In this document: positions 1 through 8,240 of the stretch, piece after piece | Position numbering within the stretch: position 1 is the first letter of the stretch | Layout of the letters: the number at the start of each line of letters is the position of its first letter | Source of the DNA: Oscillatoria nigro-viridis PCC 7112 | GTDB lineage: Bacteria > Cyanobacteriota > Cyanobacteriia > Cyanobacteriales > Microcoleaceae | DNA: 64,000 nucleotides | Reading direction: 5' to 3' | NCBI RefSeq assembly: GCF_000317475.1 | Contig: NC_019729.1 | Coordinates: forward strand, 7,351,445-7,415,444 | The notes under the pieces: model-generated | Databases searched by the model: none | Told to the model about the DNA's origin: nothing | The model's input: the letters and a program-made list of their open reading frames with translations, nothing else | Made by a program: the position numbers and the translations under genes

Positions 1-1
1 G

Positions 2-235
2 CAGCAGTTGTTAGCAAGAGGCTGCAAAATAGGCATAGAATATGCAGATAATCGCCGATTTAAGACTGGTTCTTGGCAAAGTTGCGCGACGATTCAAACT
101 GCACAGGAAAAAGATGTGGTTTCATCTTTAGAAACTTGTTTGGCAGAACACGGCGGCGAATACGTGCGGCTGATCGGTATCGATCCAAAAGTCAAGCGGC
201 GGGTAGTTGAAACAATTATTCAGAGACCAAAGTAG
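2..235 (+). CDS. RuBisCO small-subunit-like (SSUL) domain, C-terminal fragment of a CcmM or RuBisCO-activase type protein
   Basis: The reading frame is open from base 2 and enters from outside the window, so this is only the last 77 codons. The residues match the SSUL module, with RRFKTGSWQSC near the start, then ACLAEH-like text and GEYVRLIGIDPK before the stop. SSUL modules bind RuBisCO. In CcmM they condense it into the carboxysome, and in the cyanobacterial activase they tether the AAA+ motor. In beta-carboxysome operons ccmN usually follows ccmM. Here an oppositely oriented ribokinase follows instead, which slightly favours the activase or an orphan CcmM. The two cannot be separated from the tail alone. 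Confidence 0.8.
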   Translation, partial: QQLLARGCKIGIEYADNRRFKTGSWQSCATIQTAQEKDVVSSLETCLAEHGGEYVRLIGIDPKVKRRVVETIIQRPK

Positions 236-267
236 GGTAAGCTATTACAGATTTAAATTCTTACACA

Positions 268-295
268 GTGGGGGCGGGCTAGAAGCCCACCCCAC
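268..295 (+). terminator. Hairpin terminator after the SSUL gene
   Basis: A GC-rich stem pairs GTGGGGGCGGGCT with AGCCCACCCCAC and is followed by an A/T-rich run that reaches TTTTTT about 20 bases later. It lies 33 bases after the stop codon of the SSUL gene, so it plausibly ends that transcript. Confidence 0.5.
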
Positions 296-354
296 AAAAA
301 TTTGATTGTTTTTTACATAAAATAGACCTATTACGACCGTTCACTTTCATCTCT

Positions 355-412
355 TGAAATTATCTGCGTGCATCTGTGTTTATCTGCTTGAAATCTGCGG
401 TTAACCGGCTCT
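355..412. repeat. Dispersed ATCTGCGGTT-type repeat
   Basis: This stretch contains several ATCTGCG/ATCTGTG units in a row. The same units recur at about 14100-14160, 20505-20540 and 60930-61035, always between genes. It is a low-complexity dispersed repeat of unknown role. Confidence 0.5.
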
Positions 413-421
413 ATCAAAGAT

Positions 422-1348
422 TTATCCAATCACTCTATTGTGCAAAAAATTATCAAAAGTTGCCCGATCGCACATAGCACCTTGAGCACCCACTTTAGTC
501 GTGCACAGAGCGCCCGCTGCTGCGCCCCACCGCACCGCCTCTGACAAGGACAGACCGGCATCTAATGCGGAGGCCAACCCGCCGTTAAAAGCATCGCCAG
601 CGGCCACAGTGTCGATCGCCTCCACAGCAAAAGCCGGTACAAAAAAGGTTTCATCCGCAGTAACAGCAACAGCGCCGCGATCGCCCAATTTGACAATAAC
701 ATTCTTGACCCCGCGCTCCTGCAACTGTTTGGCCGCTAAAATCGCTGTTTCCGTGTCATTCACCCGAAAACCGACTAACTGACCCGCTTCCACTTCATTC
801 GGCGTGATAATGTCAATTAGCGGATAAAGTTCCAGTGGTAAATCTGCCCTAGCCGGTGCTGGATCGAGAATAACTCGCACCCCCGCTTGACGAGCAGCTT
901 TCGCAGCTTTTTGGACAACTTCCAGGGGAATTTCTAACTGTAACAGCAAAGATGTAGCTGCTGTTAACAGTTTTTTGAGACGTTCTATATCTGCTTCACC
1001 GACATTGTTATTCGCGCCCGGAATCACAATAATATTATTTTGGCCTGTCTCGTCTACGGCGATAATTGCCACTCCTGAATGAGTGTTTTGGTCTATTAAT
1101 ACATTGTCTGTATTGACACCATAAGATTGTAAATTTGTCAATAATTCTTCAGCAAATTTATCGTTGCCGACGCGACCGATGATGTGGGTGGAAGTGCCGA
1201 GACGGGCGGCCGCGACGGCTTGATTTGCTCCTTTGCCGCCGCCGGCTGTGAAAAAATTGCTACCGATGATAGTTTCCCCTGGCTGCGGCAACCGGGGAGT
1301 TTTTGCTGCTAGGTCGATGTTGATACTGCCGAATACGATGATGGTCAT
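422..1348 (-). CDS. rbsK: Ribokinase (PfkB family)
   Basis: The 308-residue protein has the full PfkB sugar-kinase layout. The N-terminal strand begins MTIIVFGSINIDL, followed by the substrate motif GGGKGANQAVAAARLG near residues 37-52. TPNEVEAGQL sits in the middle, and the C-terminal ATP/anion-hole signature reads DTVAAGDAFNGG near residue 245, with alanine where DTTGAGD is usual. The family phosphorylates ribose at O5 using ATP. No ribose transporter or rbsD lies nearby, so it may simply scavenge ribose from nucleoside turnover. It is a single-gene unit divergent from the response regulator at 1518. Other PfkB substrates cannot be excluded, but GxGxKGANQ and overall similarity favour ribose. 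Confidence 0.88.
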   Translation of the reverse strand: MTIIVFGSINIDLAAKTPRLPQPGETIIGSNFFTAGGGKGANQAVAAARLGTSTHIIGRVGNDKFAEELLTNLQSYGVNTDNVLIDQNTHSGVAIIAVDETGQNNIIVIPGANNNVGEADIERLKKLLTAATSLLLQLEIPLEVVQKAAKAARQAGVRVILDPAPARADLPLELYPLIDIITPNEVEAGQLVGFRVNDTETAILAAKQLQERGVKNVIVKLGDRGAVAVTADETFFVPAFAVEAIDTVAAGDAFNGGLASALDAGLSLSEAVRWGAAAGALCTTKVGAQGAMCDRATFDNFLHNRVIG

Positions 1349-1351
1349 AAT

Positions 1352-1490
1352 TAAAATTTGTTATTTGTTATTTGTTATTTGTTACTTGGGTATGAGGTAT
1401 GAGGTATGCGGTATGGCGCCAAAAGCATTGGAACGAACCAATAACCAATACCCAATAACCAATAACCAACAACCCTCAAACGTGCTACAA
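1352..1490. repeat. Short tandem repeats between rbsK and the response regulator
   Basis: The divergent intergenic region holds TTATTTG heptamers repeated head to tail, then TATGAGG units, then CCAATAA-type units. Heptamer arrays like this are the STRR class known from filamentous cyanobacteria. Confidence 0.6.
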
Positions 1491-1517
1491 CAGTTATGAT
1501 CTACATCGGTCAATTCA

Positions 1518-2213
1518 ATGGCTGCAATTACTATCGATCGCAATCCCTGTGTCTTGCTAGTTGAAACCGACGAAGTTCTCGCCGGACACTTGAGTCTCGA
1601 CTTAAAATCCTCCGGCTACGAACCGGTAGTGGCTTCTAATACCGCCAGCGGCCAACATTTAGCCCGTGAATTGCAGCCAGCTTTGATTGTAATCGATCGC
1701 ATACTTGGCCCTGAGTCGGGGCTGTCACTGTGTTCTTACCTGCGAAGTATTGGCAATCGGGTGCCGGTGCTGCTATTGGTCGGTCGCGATACAGTTGACG
1801 ATCGTGTAGCTTGTCTGGAAGCTGGGGCGGATGATTATTTTCTCAAACCTTACCGCAGTGAGGAGTTTTTGCAGTTGGTGCGCTTGTATTTGCAGCCGGA
1901 TAACACCAGCAACGAACAATTGAGGTTTGGCGATTTAGTTTTGGATTTGGCCTCTAGGCGGGCCCTACGCAACGGACGGGCGATCGACCTGACGATGAAG
2001 GAATTTGAGCTGCTAAAGTATTTGATGGAACATCCCCGCGAGGTTTTGACTCGGGAACAAATTCTGGAAAATGTTTGGGGTTACGACTTTCTGGGCGAGT
2101 CGAATGTGATTGAGGTTTACATCCGCTATCTGCGGCTCAAGATTGAAGATGAGGGCGAAAAGCGCTTGATTCAGACGGTGCGCGGTGTGGGCTATGTGAT
2201 GCGGGAAGCTTGA
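1518..2213 (+). CDS. nblR: NblR-like OmpR-family response regulator
   Basis: The 231-residue protein has a receiver domain (about 10-125) and an OmpR-type winged helix (about 135-230, with LTMKEFELLKYLMEHP and the ending VRGVGYVM). In the receiver the first strand reads LLVETDEVLAG, so the usual acidic pair is E-T-D. The phosphoacceptor strand reads LIVIDR and the conserved lysine is in FLKPYR. This atypical pocket and the overall sequence match my memory of NblR, the regulator of phycobilisome degradation during nutrient stress. That protein is known to act without standard phosphorylation. No cognate kinase lies beside it, consistent with an orphan regulator. The assignment to NblR rather than another OmpR paralogue rests on recalled similarity. 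Confidence 0.72.
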   Translation: MAAITIDRNPCVLLVETDEVLAGHLSLDLKSSGYEPVVASNTASGQHLARELQPALIVIDRILGPESGLSLCSYLRSIGNRVPVLLLVGRDTVDDRVACLEAGADDYFLKPYRSEEFLQLVRLYLQPDNTSNEQLRFGDLVLDLASRRALRNGRAIDLTMKEFELLKYLMEHPREVLTREQILENVWGYDFLGESNVIEVYIRYLRLKIEDEGEKRLIQTVRGVGYVMREA

Positions 2214-2297
2214 AGAAGTCAGTTGACTGTTGACAGTTGACAGTTGTCATCACTCAAGGCAGTCATCACTCAACCCAGTCAACAATTTCCAATTCCC

Positions 2298-2329
2298 AAT
2301 CTAAAATCTAAAATCTAAAATCTAAAATC
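2298..2329. repeat. STRR heptamer array (CTAAAAT)
   Basis: The heptamer CTAAAAT is repeated four times just before the DUF192 start codon. The same heptamer recurs at about 30340, 30475, 33060 and 61970. Confidence 0.7.
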
Positions 2330-2332
2330 ATT

Positions 2333-2863
2333 ATGAGTTATTTAACTAATTTGCTCGGTATTGGAGTAAGTATATTTTTGCTGGGATGTTCGCCGACTTT
2401 ATCGATCGCGAATGCTGGTGCTACTGGTATTTTGGCGGATCGGTCTCCGACGGCGACAACATCGGGTCAACTGCTGCCTGTTTCTGCTAGAGCTCGGATA
2501 GCCGATCGCCCAATCGAACTCGAAGTGGCGAAAACAGTGGAACAGCAGGCTATGGGTTTAATGTACAGAACTTCTTTGCCGGATGACAGAGGAATGCTGT
2601 TTGAGTTTAAACCGGCGCGGCGGGTCAATTTTTGGATGAAAAATTGCCAGATTTCTCTGGATATGATTTTTCTGCGAGATGGGGTGGTTGAGGCGATCGA
2701 AGTTTCTGCACCTCCTTGTACTGCCGATCCTTGTCCTACCTACGGGCCCGATACTGTTGTCGATCGAGTTATTGAACTCCGGGGCGGGCGGGCTGCTGAA
2801 CTCGGTGTCAAAGTGGGCGATCGTATTGAAATCGAGTTTTTTAACGAAAACCTCCATCAATAA
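2333..2863 (+). CDS. DUF192 lipoprotein
   Basis: The 176-residue protein starts with a hydrophobic signal ending in a lipobox, LLGC at about residue 19, so it is probably a membrane-anchored lipoprotein. Residues about 60-170 form the DUF192 domain: MGLMYRTSLPDDRGMLF, then VNFWMKNCQISLDMIFL and a final VGDRIEI. DUF192 proteins are small secreted beta proteins of unknown function found widely in bacteria. The gene stands alone between the NblR-like regulator and a long non-coding stretch. The CTAAAAT heptamers run right up to the start codon and leave no clear ribosome binding site. Confidence 0.8.
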   Translation: MSYLTNLLGIGVSIFLLGCSPTLSIANAGATGILADRSPTATTSGQLLPVSARARIADRPIELEVAKTVEQQAMGLMYRTSLPDDRGMLFEFKPARRVNFWMKNCQISLDMIFLRDGVVEAIEVSAPPCTADPCPTYGPDTVVDRVIELRGGRAAELGVKVGDRIEIEFFNENLHQ

Positions 2864-3036
2864 ACAATCCCCCGGTTTCCTTCTTCCTTCTTTTTCGCAT
2901 CCCTTACATCCGTTACGGAATCCGTTGCCGAACCGCCCCCTGCCTTCGGAATACCCGATAAAATTTAGAAACTTTACAAAAATTGATAAAATCTATTAGA
3001 ATATTAATGTAAGATTCAGTACAAACACCGAAAGAT

Positions 3037-3173
3037 TTGCTACGATGTCGATCTCAGTCAGTCAGGACTTGAGCTTGTTTCCGGAAGCTGTAGATTGTTG
3101 GTCGCAGGTATGAGACGAGTCAGCGACTCCTTACCAATCCTGAGAGACGATACTCAGCCTCAAGGTGTAGCAA
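3037..3173 (+). ncRNA. Candidate structured RNA, about 137 nt
   Basis: The ends TTGCTAC (3037-3043) and GTAGCAA (3167-3173) are perfectly complementary. Inside them, CTTGAG near 3069 pairs with CTCAAG near 3160. The centre can form a stem from TTGGT/GTCGC near 3098 with GCGAC/ACCAA near 3123-3136. The element lies in an 826-base gene-free gap. No ORF uses it and it does not match any RNA family I can name. Strand is inferred from the downstream + gene only. Confidence 0.35.
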
Positions 3174-3240
3174 CACGAAAAGAAATTCTCTGGAAGTTCT
3201 GGCGATCGAGCTAAATCTACTAAATCTATCTAAAGTAATA

Positions 3241-3293
3241 TGCTACGAGCCAAGTTAATTGGCGGTAATTGGCAAACTTAACTTCTGGTAGCA
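3241..3293. other. Long imperfect hairpin with the same TGCTAC/GTAGCA ends
   Basis: TGCTAC at 3241-3246 pairs with GTAGCA at 3288-3293, and AAGTTAA at 3252-3258 pairs with TTAACTT at 3278-3284. The closing stem repeats the closing stem of the element at 3037-3173. It could belong to the leader of the DUF2949 gene. The remainder of the gap to 3690 shows only a short AATAGCTTTT/AAAAAGCTAT hairpin near 3572-3592. Confidence 0.4.
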
Positions 3294-3689
3294 GTTTCGG
3301 GTTTGATCGAAATATCTAACTAATTTTCCCGAAGTAGATTTGCGGATTCTGCATTTTGGCAGATGAAGTTAAACTCTGAACTTGGTTTAGTAGTTTTAGG
3401 TAGCAGAATAAATTCTGATTCGCGCTGCAAAGATGCCGAGGTATTCAGTTTAATTTCGATCGCGATTACCAGTCGATCGGGCAGACATCAGCCAAATTGC
3501 CAAACCTTTCACTTTTTGGGAAAGGTTAACTTTACAGTCGCACTCAGCATTACGTTTGGCAGTTCAACCGCTAATAGCTTTTAAAAAGCTATCGACGGTA
3601 ACAAGACAAATTTAAAACTGGCTTATTACTCATCAAAAACATCAGGTTCACATCAGAAAATGGGGTCCTATACTTAGAGGTTAAATAAC

Positions 3690-3905
3690 ATGGCACCCGC
3701 TAAATACACTCGATTAATTCGATTTTTACAAGAAGATTTGGCAATTTCCCCCGCGTCCATTGCTGTCGCCGAACGTGTCGGCGATAACAAACAGCGGCAG
3801 CGCGATCGAGACCCGAATTCCTTGCCGATGGTTCTGTGGCAATACGGTTTAGTCACTCTCGAACAGTTGGATAAAATCTTTGATTGGTTATCCGAAGCAT
3901 ATTAA
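3690..3905 (+). CDS. DUF2949 family protein
   Basis: This small 71-residue protein has RLIRFLQEDLAIS at the N-terminus and LPMVLWQYGLVTLEQLDKIF at the C-terminus, the conserved core of the cyanobacterial DUF2949 family. Its function is unknown. It has no membrane segment or signal. The ATG is preceded by GAGG about 11 bases upstream. The long structured leader (3000-3689) suggests post-transcriptional control, but that is inference. Confidence 0.8.
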   Translation: MAPAKYTRLIRFLQEDLAISPASIAVAERVGDNKQRQRDRDPNSLPMVLWQYGLVTLEQLDKIFDWLSEAY

Positions 3906-3950
3906 AAGGATTTTAGATTTTAGAGAGAATCCAAAATCCAAAATCCTTTA
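3903..3950. terminator. Bidirectional terminator between convergent genes
   Basis: AAAGGATTTTAGATTTT pairs with AAAATCCAAAATCCTTT across an 11-base loop. It lies exactly between the DUF2949 gene and the convergent aminotransferase gene, so it can serve both. Confidence 0.6.
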
Positions 3951-3960
3951 ATAACTTGGA

Positions 3961-5118
3961 TTAGGATTCAGCCAAGAATTTGGCAGCAGCGGCAACGCCG
4001 GCACCAGGAGTGCAGCCTTCATGACCCAATTCTCGCAACACGACTTCTAAAGAGGAAATTGCTGCTAGAATATCGCGATCGCACACAAAGCCCAAATGAC
4101 CGATTCGGAAGATTTTACCTTTCAAATGGTCTTGTCCGTCGGCGAGAGCAATGTCAAATCTCTTTCTCATCAAAGTCCGCACTTTTTGAGCATCTACGGA
4201 TGCTGGCGGCATCACCGAAGTAATCGCAGGACTCGCGGCATCATCAGCGGCAAACAACGGCAAACCTAAAGCTTTTACAGCAGCGCGAGTCGTTGTCATC
4301 AACCGTTTGTGCCGCGCGAAAACATTTTCCAACCCTTCTGTTTTCATCATCTGCAGCGATGCTTGCAGGGCAAAAAACATATTGACAGGAGGAGTAAAAG
4401 GAGTGGTATTTTTGGCAGCGTCTTTGCTATATTTGCCCAAATCCAAATAATAGCGGGGCAGTTTAGCAGTTTTGTAGGCTTCCCAAGCTTTGGGACTGAC
4501 GGCCACAAAACCCAAACCTGGAGGAATCATGTAAGCTTTCTGAGAACCCGAAGCAATGACATCGATGCCCCAAGCGTCCATCGGAATATTGACAGCGCCT
4601 AAGCTAGTGACAGCATCGACCATAATTAAAGCTTCGCCGTGGGCTTTAACGTGGCGGTTGATGGTTTCGAGGTCGTTGAGGACGCCGGTGGAGGTTTCCG
4701 AGTGGGTGATGATGACAGCTTTGATTTGCTTCTCTGTATCTGCTTCGAGTTTTTCGCGGAAGTTTTCCGGGTCTAAAGGTTGGCCCCACTCGGCTTTAAT
4801 AATTTCGGCGTTTAAACCGTAAGCTTCGGCGACTTCAGCCCAGCGTTCGCCAAATTTGCCGTTGCATCCGACTAAAACTCGATCGCCCGCACTCAAGAAA
4901 TTAATTATCCCAGCTTCCATCGCGCCGGTACCGGAAACCGTTAAACTCAGCACGTCACTTTTTGTTTGGTGCAGCCATTTCAAGTTTTCCGTACATTCTG
5001 CAAAAATCGCGTCAAATTCCTTGCTGCGGTGGCCCATCGGGTGTTTTGCCATCGCTAACAATGCCGCTTCAGGCACCGGCGTCGGGCCGGGAATCATCAG
5101 CATTAATTTGTTGTCCAT
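3961..5118 (-). CDS. Class V aminotransferase (alanine--glyoxylate / serine--glyoxylate type)
   Basis: The 385-residue PLP enzyme opens with MLMIPGPTPVP, typical of the alanine-glyoxylate/serine-pyruvate group. VSGTGAMEAG forms the cofactor phosphate cup near residue 63, the aspartate is in MVDAVTSLG near 168, and the Schiff-base lysine is in SGSQKAYMIPPGL near 194. Cyanobacterial members transaminate glyoxylate and act in photorespiratory glycine/serine metabolism. Some were first annotated as a small subunit of a soluble hydrogenase, which is misleading. It forms a single-gene unit with the minus-strand DUF5340 gene upstream. The exact amino donor cannot be read from sequence. Confidence 0.88.
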   Translation of the reverse strand: MDNKLMLMIPGPTPVPEAALLAMAKHPMGHRSKEFDAIFAECTENLKWLHQTKSDVLSLTVSGTGAMEAGIINFLSAGDRVLVGCNGKFGERWAEVAEAYGLNAEIIKAEWGQPLDPENFREKLEADTEKQIKAVIITHSETSTGVLNDLETINRHVKAHGEALIMVDAVTSLGAVNIPMDAWGIDVIASGSQKAYMIPPGLGFVAVSPKAWEAYKTAKLPRYYLDLGKYSKDAAKNTTPFTPPVNMFFALQASLQMMKTEGLENVFARHKRLMTTTRAAVKALGLPLFAADDAASPAITSVMPPASVDAQKVRTLMRKRFDIALADGQDHLKGKIFRIGHLGFVCDRDILAAISSLEVVLRELGHEGCTPGAGVAAAAKFLAES

Positions 5119-5196
5119 GATATTGTCCTAACTTTTTCTGTGGGAGTTATATAGAATAAATCAAATACGATACTTCACGTCGCTACTCTAAGTTTT

Positions 5197-5442
5197 TTAA
5201 CTTTTAACTCCCTTGTGGTTAATTTCATTTAGAGACCAGCGGTGTTCTACCGCTAAGTTCGATCGCTCGCAGCTTTGTTCTAATTGCTTTTGAATGGCAA
5301 GGGCTTTACGCAGTGTAATAATAAGTTGGTGCACTTGTTGCTGCTGCGGCGATTGTGGACTGACAGCAAACATCGTTTTGCGTTCTAACAATTGAAGTAG
5401 CAATTCATAATGAATGTACGAAGGAAGGGGGATTGGCTCCAT
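5197..5442 (-). CDS. DUF5340-like small cyanobacterial protein
   Basis: This 81-residue soluble protein starts MEPIPLPSYIHYELLLQLLE, continues with VHQLIITLRKALA and ends with EHRWSLNEI. It resembles the DUF5340 family, small proteins restricted to cyanobacteria with no known role. I prefer the ATG at 5442 over the upstream ATG at 5454, because the family begins at MEPIPLP. It is helical and has no signal or membrane segment. Confidence 0.6.
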   Translation of the reverse strand: MEPIPLPSYIHYELLLQLLERKTMFAVSPQSPQQQQVHQLIITLRKALAIQKQLEQSCERSNLAVEHRWSLNEINHKGVKS

Positions 5443-5470
5443 GAAAGCTAACATACCTCAGTGAACCGAC

Positions 5471-5845
5471 ACCCCATTGCAATTGCATGGGGTACCATCT
5501 AAAAAATGAGTAGAAACCCCGTCCTTATAGGACGGCTGTATATTCCCTTTCGGGAAGGAGGGGTATAGTTGCCCCTCCGTGGAGATATGGTTGTCTCCAA
5601 AACTCCCTTGCGGGGTAAAGTTAGCTTCGCCAATGTTTTGAGAGCTTTTTAGGCTGAAAGCACTGTTCCAGTGACCTTAGAACTGTTTAACTTTCAACGA
5701 TAGAGCGGAAAACTAGCTTCGCATTCTCCGGTATCGTGACTCAAAAAACGTAGTCAGTTAAGACTTAGGCTGGTCAGAACGGCTTGTTTGATTTCTCTTA
5801 CAAGCCTCATGCCTTATAGCTGAGGTTCCTGACAGGTGAACATTA
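5471..5845. other. Cluster of consecutive hairpins, possible degenerate IS200/IS605-type end or structured RNA
   Basis: Five hairpins follow one another: ACCCCAT/ATGGGGT (5471-5493), CCGTCCT/AGGACGG (5519-5535), TTCCC/GGGAA (5543-5556), GGAGGGG/CCCCTCC (5557-5578) and GGAGA/TCTCC (5581-5598). Further ones occur at about 5697-5745 (ACGATA/TATCGT) and 5771-5840 (CTGGTCAG with CTGACAG, enclosing GGCTTGT/ACAAGCC). No ORF is present. Small palindromes around a GGACGG hairpin recall non-autonomous IS200/IS605-type elements and their guide-RNA scaffold, but no TnpA or TnpB remnant is visible. The rest of the gap to 6131 is AT-rich and featureless. Confidence 0.3.
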
Positions 5846-6131
5846 GATGCCCGATTTTTTATTTGTTTTCTAACCGTACAGCAACCCCTGCTTTGCCGAT
5901 CATCGCATATTCGGGGCTGGGTGCGTTGGACACGCTAAATCTTGCGATCGACAGGCTTACAGAATAGATTTAATTGCTTTCTGGCAAAATATTTCTCTGC
6001 AATATAGCTTTGAGTGCTATTTTTTTTACAGTCAAGCGCTTGAGTCGATACAGGCTAGAAATTCTCATTAATTTACCTACTTAATCATTTTTTATCAGAA
6101 TTAAGGGTGGTTTGTCAAGCAGTCTCGCGTT

Positions 6132-7031
6132 TCACAGGCTGGGAGGGCGATCGGCAAGCGAGGCTAAAGCTGCACCCGGATCGGGCTGCTTGACCAGAGA
6201 TTCGCCTATGAGGACGGCCTGGGCTCCGGCGCTGGCAACTTTAGCTAGGTCGGCGGGAGTGTGGATTCCTGACTCGCTGACTGTGAGGATGCCTTTCGCT
6301 TGGATTTCGGTGTGGCGGGAGGCTAATAGTTGGCTGGTGGTTTCTAAACTGACGGAAAAGTCTGCTAAGTTGCGGTTGTTGATGCCGATCAGGTTAACGC
6401 CTTCTAGGGTTAATACTCGATCGAGTTCTTCGAGAGTGTGAACTTCGATTAAAGCTGTCATCCCCAAAGCCTTGACAATTTTTACAAAGTATTGTAAGTC
6501 TTTGTCAGATAGAATAGCTGCGATTAACAATACAGCATCAGCGCCGTGAATGCGGGCAAGATAAATTTGGTAGGGATAGATTATAAACTCTTTGCAAAGT
6601 AAGGGTAAATCGACGGCGGCACGGATTTTAGCGAGGTTGTCGAAACTGCCTTGAAAGAACTTTTCATCGGTAAGTACGGAGATGCAGCTAGCGCCGTTTT
6701 GTTGGTAAGCTAGGGCGATCGCCACTGGGTCGAAATCTTCGCGAATTACGCCTTTGCTGGGGGAAGCTTTTTTAACTTCGGCGATGATAGCGGGTGTGGT
6801 TTTGCCGTTTTTAAGGGCGGCAAGAAAGTCGCGAGTTGGCGGTGCAAAGGGGAGTTTTTTCTGAAGTTCGGATAAGGGAGTGCGATCGCGCTTTTGGGCT
6901 ACTTCAGCTTCTTTTTCCCAGACAATTTCTTCGAGGATGTGCTGGGGTGCGGCGTCGGGTACGGCGATTTGGTAGCTGAGGTAGAGGACGGAGACTGATG
7001 TGCTGGGGGGACGGCGGCGGATTTGAAGCAT
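6132..7031 (-). CDS. trpC: Indole-3-glycerol phosphate synthase
   Basis: The 299-residue TIM-barrel enzyme closes the indole ring in tryptophan synthesis, converting CdRP to indole-3-glycerol phosphate. All signature strands are present: AEVKKASPSKG (catalytic lysine, about residue 85), LCKEFI (lysine, about 145), ALIEVH, LIGINNRNL and LTVSESGI, and phosphate-binding GESLVK near the C-terminus. It is a stand-alone TrpC, not fused to TrpF or TrpD. The N-terminal 30 residues before the family core are usual for the cyanobacterial enzyme. No other trp genes lie nearby. A dead IS630-type element lies 127 bases upstream of its start. Confidence 0.95.
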   Translation of the reverse strand: MLQIRRRPPSTSVSVLYLSYQIAVPDAAPQHILEEIVWEKEAEVAQKRDRTPLSELQKKLPFAPPTRDFLAALKNGKTTPAIIAEVKKASPSKGVIREDFDPVAIALAYQQNGASCISVLTDEKFFQGSFDNLAKIRAAVDLPLLCKEFIIYPYQIYLARIHGADAVLLIAAILSDKDLQYFVKIVKALGMTALIEVHTLEELDRVLTLEGVNLIGINNRNLADFSVSLETTSQLLASRHTEIQAKGILTVSESGIHTPADLAKVASAGAQAVLIGESLVKQPDPGAALASLADRPPSL

Positions 7032-7157
7032 GATAAGGGGGATAAAGGGCGATCGTCACAAGTTTCAACGTAATTATATAATGGTTAGAGTAAATCCTCC
7101 TCGCCTGAGAGCTAATGCGTGCCAGCTAAAGACACAGCAGATTCCATGTATATATGA

Positions 7158-8156
7158 TACAGTGTCTTTAGTACATAAGCGAAAAAAATGAAACCTTATT
7201 CAATCGAATTGCGTGACAAAATAGTTAAAATCTAGGAACAAGGTGATATATCAATTAGGAAAGTAGCCGCCTGATTTGATGTGAGTAAAGGGTTTGTTCA
7301 AAAAATCTTAAAACAAAAACAAACGACTGGTCACGTTCAACCCAGAAAACAGGGTGGAACCGCCAAAAGTGTGTTACTTGCAGCGCACAACTGAAGCGAT
7401 CCAGATGGTAGAAAAATATCCGGAGAGCATCGTTGTCAGAGCCCAAGTGAATATTGGCGTTGGAACTACAACGAAGCTGTCAGCCTCAGCCTGATGTGCC
7501 GTGAACTACAAAACAAAAATTGACGCAAAAAAAAAGACTATACGCAGTAGTCAGGGGGCTACTGAAAGAGTGCAAATTCTGAGGGGTGAATATTGGGATA
7601 AATTGAAAAATGTTGACCCTGAAAACCTCATTTTTTGGCATAAAATGGGCATTTTATTGGGGTTGACACGAACCCGCGCTCGCTCAGGATATGGTGGTAT
7701 AGTCTACGACTTAAAACCATTTGAGCTGGGTGCAAAAATCACAGTTTTCGGAGCAATAAGTTTAAAAAAAGTAGTAGGAATAATGACCATAGATGGGTCT
7801 ATGGATGGCAAGGCATTTTCCGTTTTCATTGAACACTTTTTAGTGCCAAATTTAGGGGATAGTGCCGTCGAGGTTAATTGATAATCTTCCAGCCAACTCT
7901 TCTGGCGGCGGTTAAACCCTTGATTGAATCTGCTGGCGCCACTATCCTCAATTTATCACCGTATTCTCCGGACTTTAATCCGATAGAATTATGGTAGTCA
8001 CAACTGAAAGCTTTTTTAAGTCTGTTCTCGCCAACCACTACTAAGATAGTGGATATTTTAATTGCTACTGCACGCTTATTTGGTTAATACTAAGCACTTC
8101 AAAAACTGGTTTACAAGCTGCTGCTACTGTACTTCATAAACTTGGAAGATGCTGTA
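7158..8156 (+). mobile_element. Degenerate IS630-family insertion sequence
   Basis: The element is bounded by imperfect inverted ends: TACAGTGTCTTTAGTACATAAG on the left, and on the right a sequence whose complement starts TACAGCATCTTCCAAGTTTATG. It is about 1.0 kb, the normal size for this family, and each end begins with TA as expected for TA-target insertion. Its only gene is the decayed transposase described separately. Confidence 0.65.
7188..8140 (+). pseudogene. IS630-family transposase pseudogene
   Basis: Conceptual translation from the ATG gives MKPYSIELRDKIVKI then a stop, then EQGDISIRKVAA, another stop and FDVSKGFVQKILKQK. This is the helix-turn-helix start of an IS630-type transposase. 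After a frameshift near 7370, the catalytic half (7501-7881) continues with KKKTIRSSQGATERVQ and MTIDGSMDGKAFSVFIEHFL. The first catalytic site, normally LDEMG, reads FWHKMG, so the aspartate is lost. The last part (SPYSPDFNPIELW-like, near 7950-8000) is in yet other frames. The transposase cannot be active. Confidence 0.8.
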
Positions 8157-8162
8157 AAAGAT

Positions 8163-8194
8163 AAAAGGACGATCGCCCGGGCGATCGTCCTTTT
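8163..8194. terminator. 32-bp perfect palindrome, bidirectional terminator
   Basis: AAAAGGACGATCGCCC and its exact complement form a 16-bp stem around two HIP1-like GATCGC cores, flanked by A4 and T4 tracts. It lies 47 bases past the stop of the minus-strand gene at 8241-8753 and would terminate it. Confidence 0.6.
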
Positions 8195-8240
8195 ATTTGC
8201 GGCACGTACAATCAGCTTTGAAGCTTGTTTGAATCCGAGA

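Noticed and set aside
501..782. ORF antisense to ribokinase
   Set aside because: It is fully contained in the rbsK gene and has no recognisable domain.
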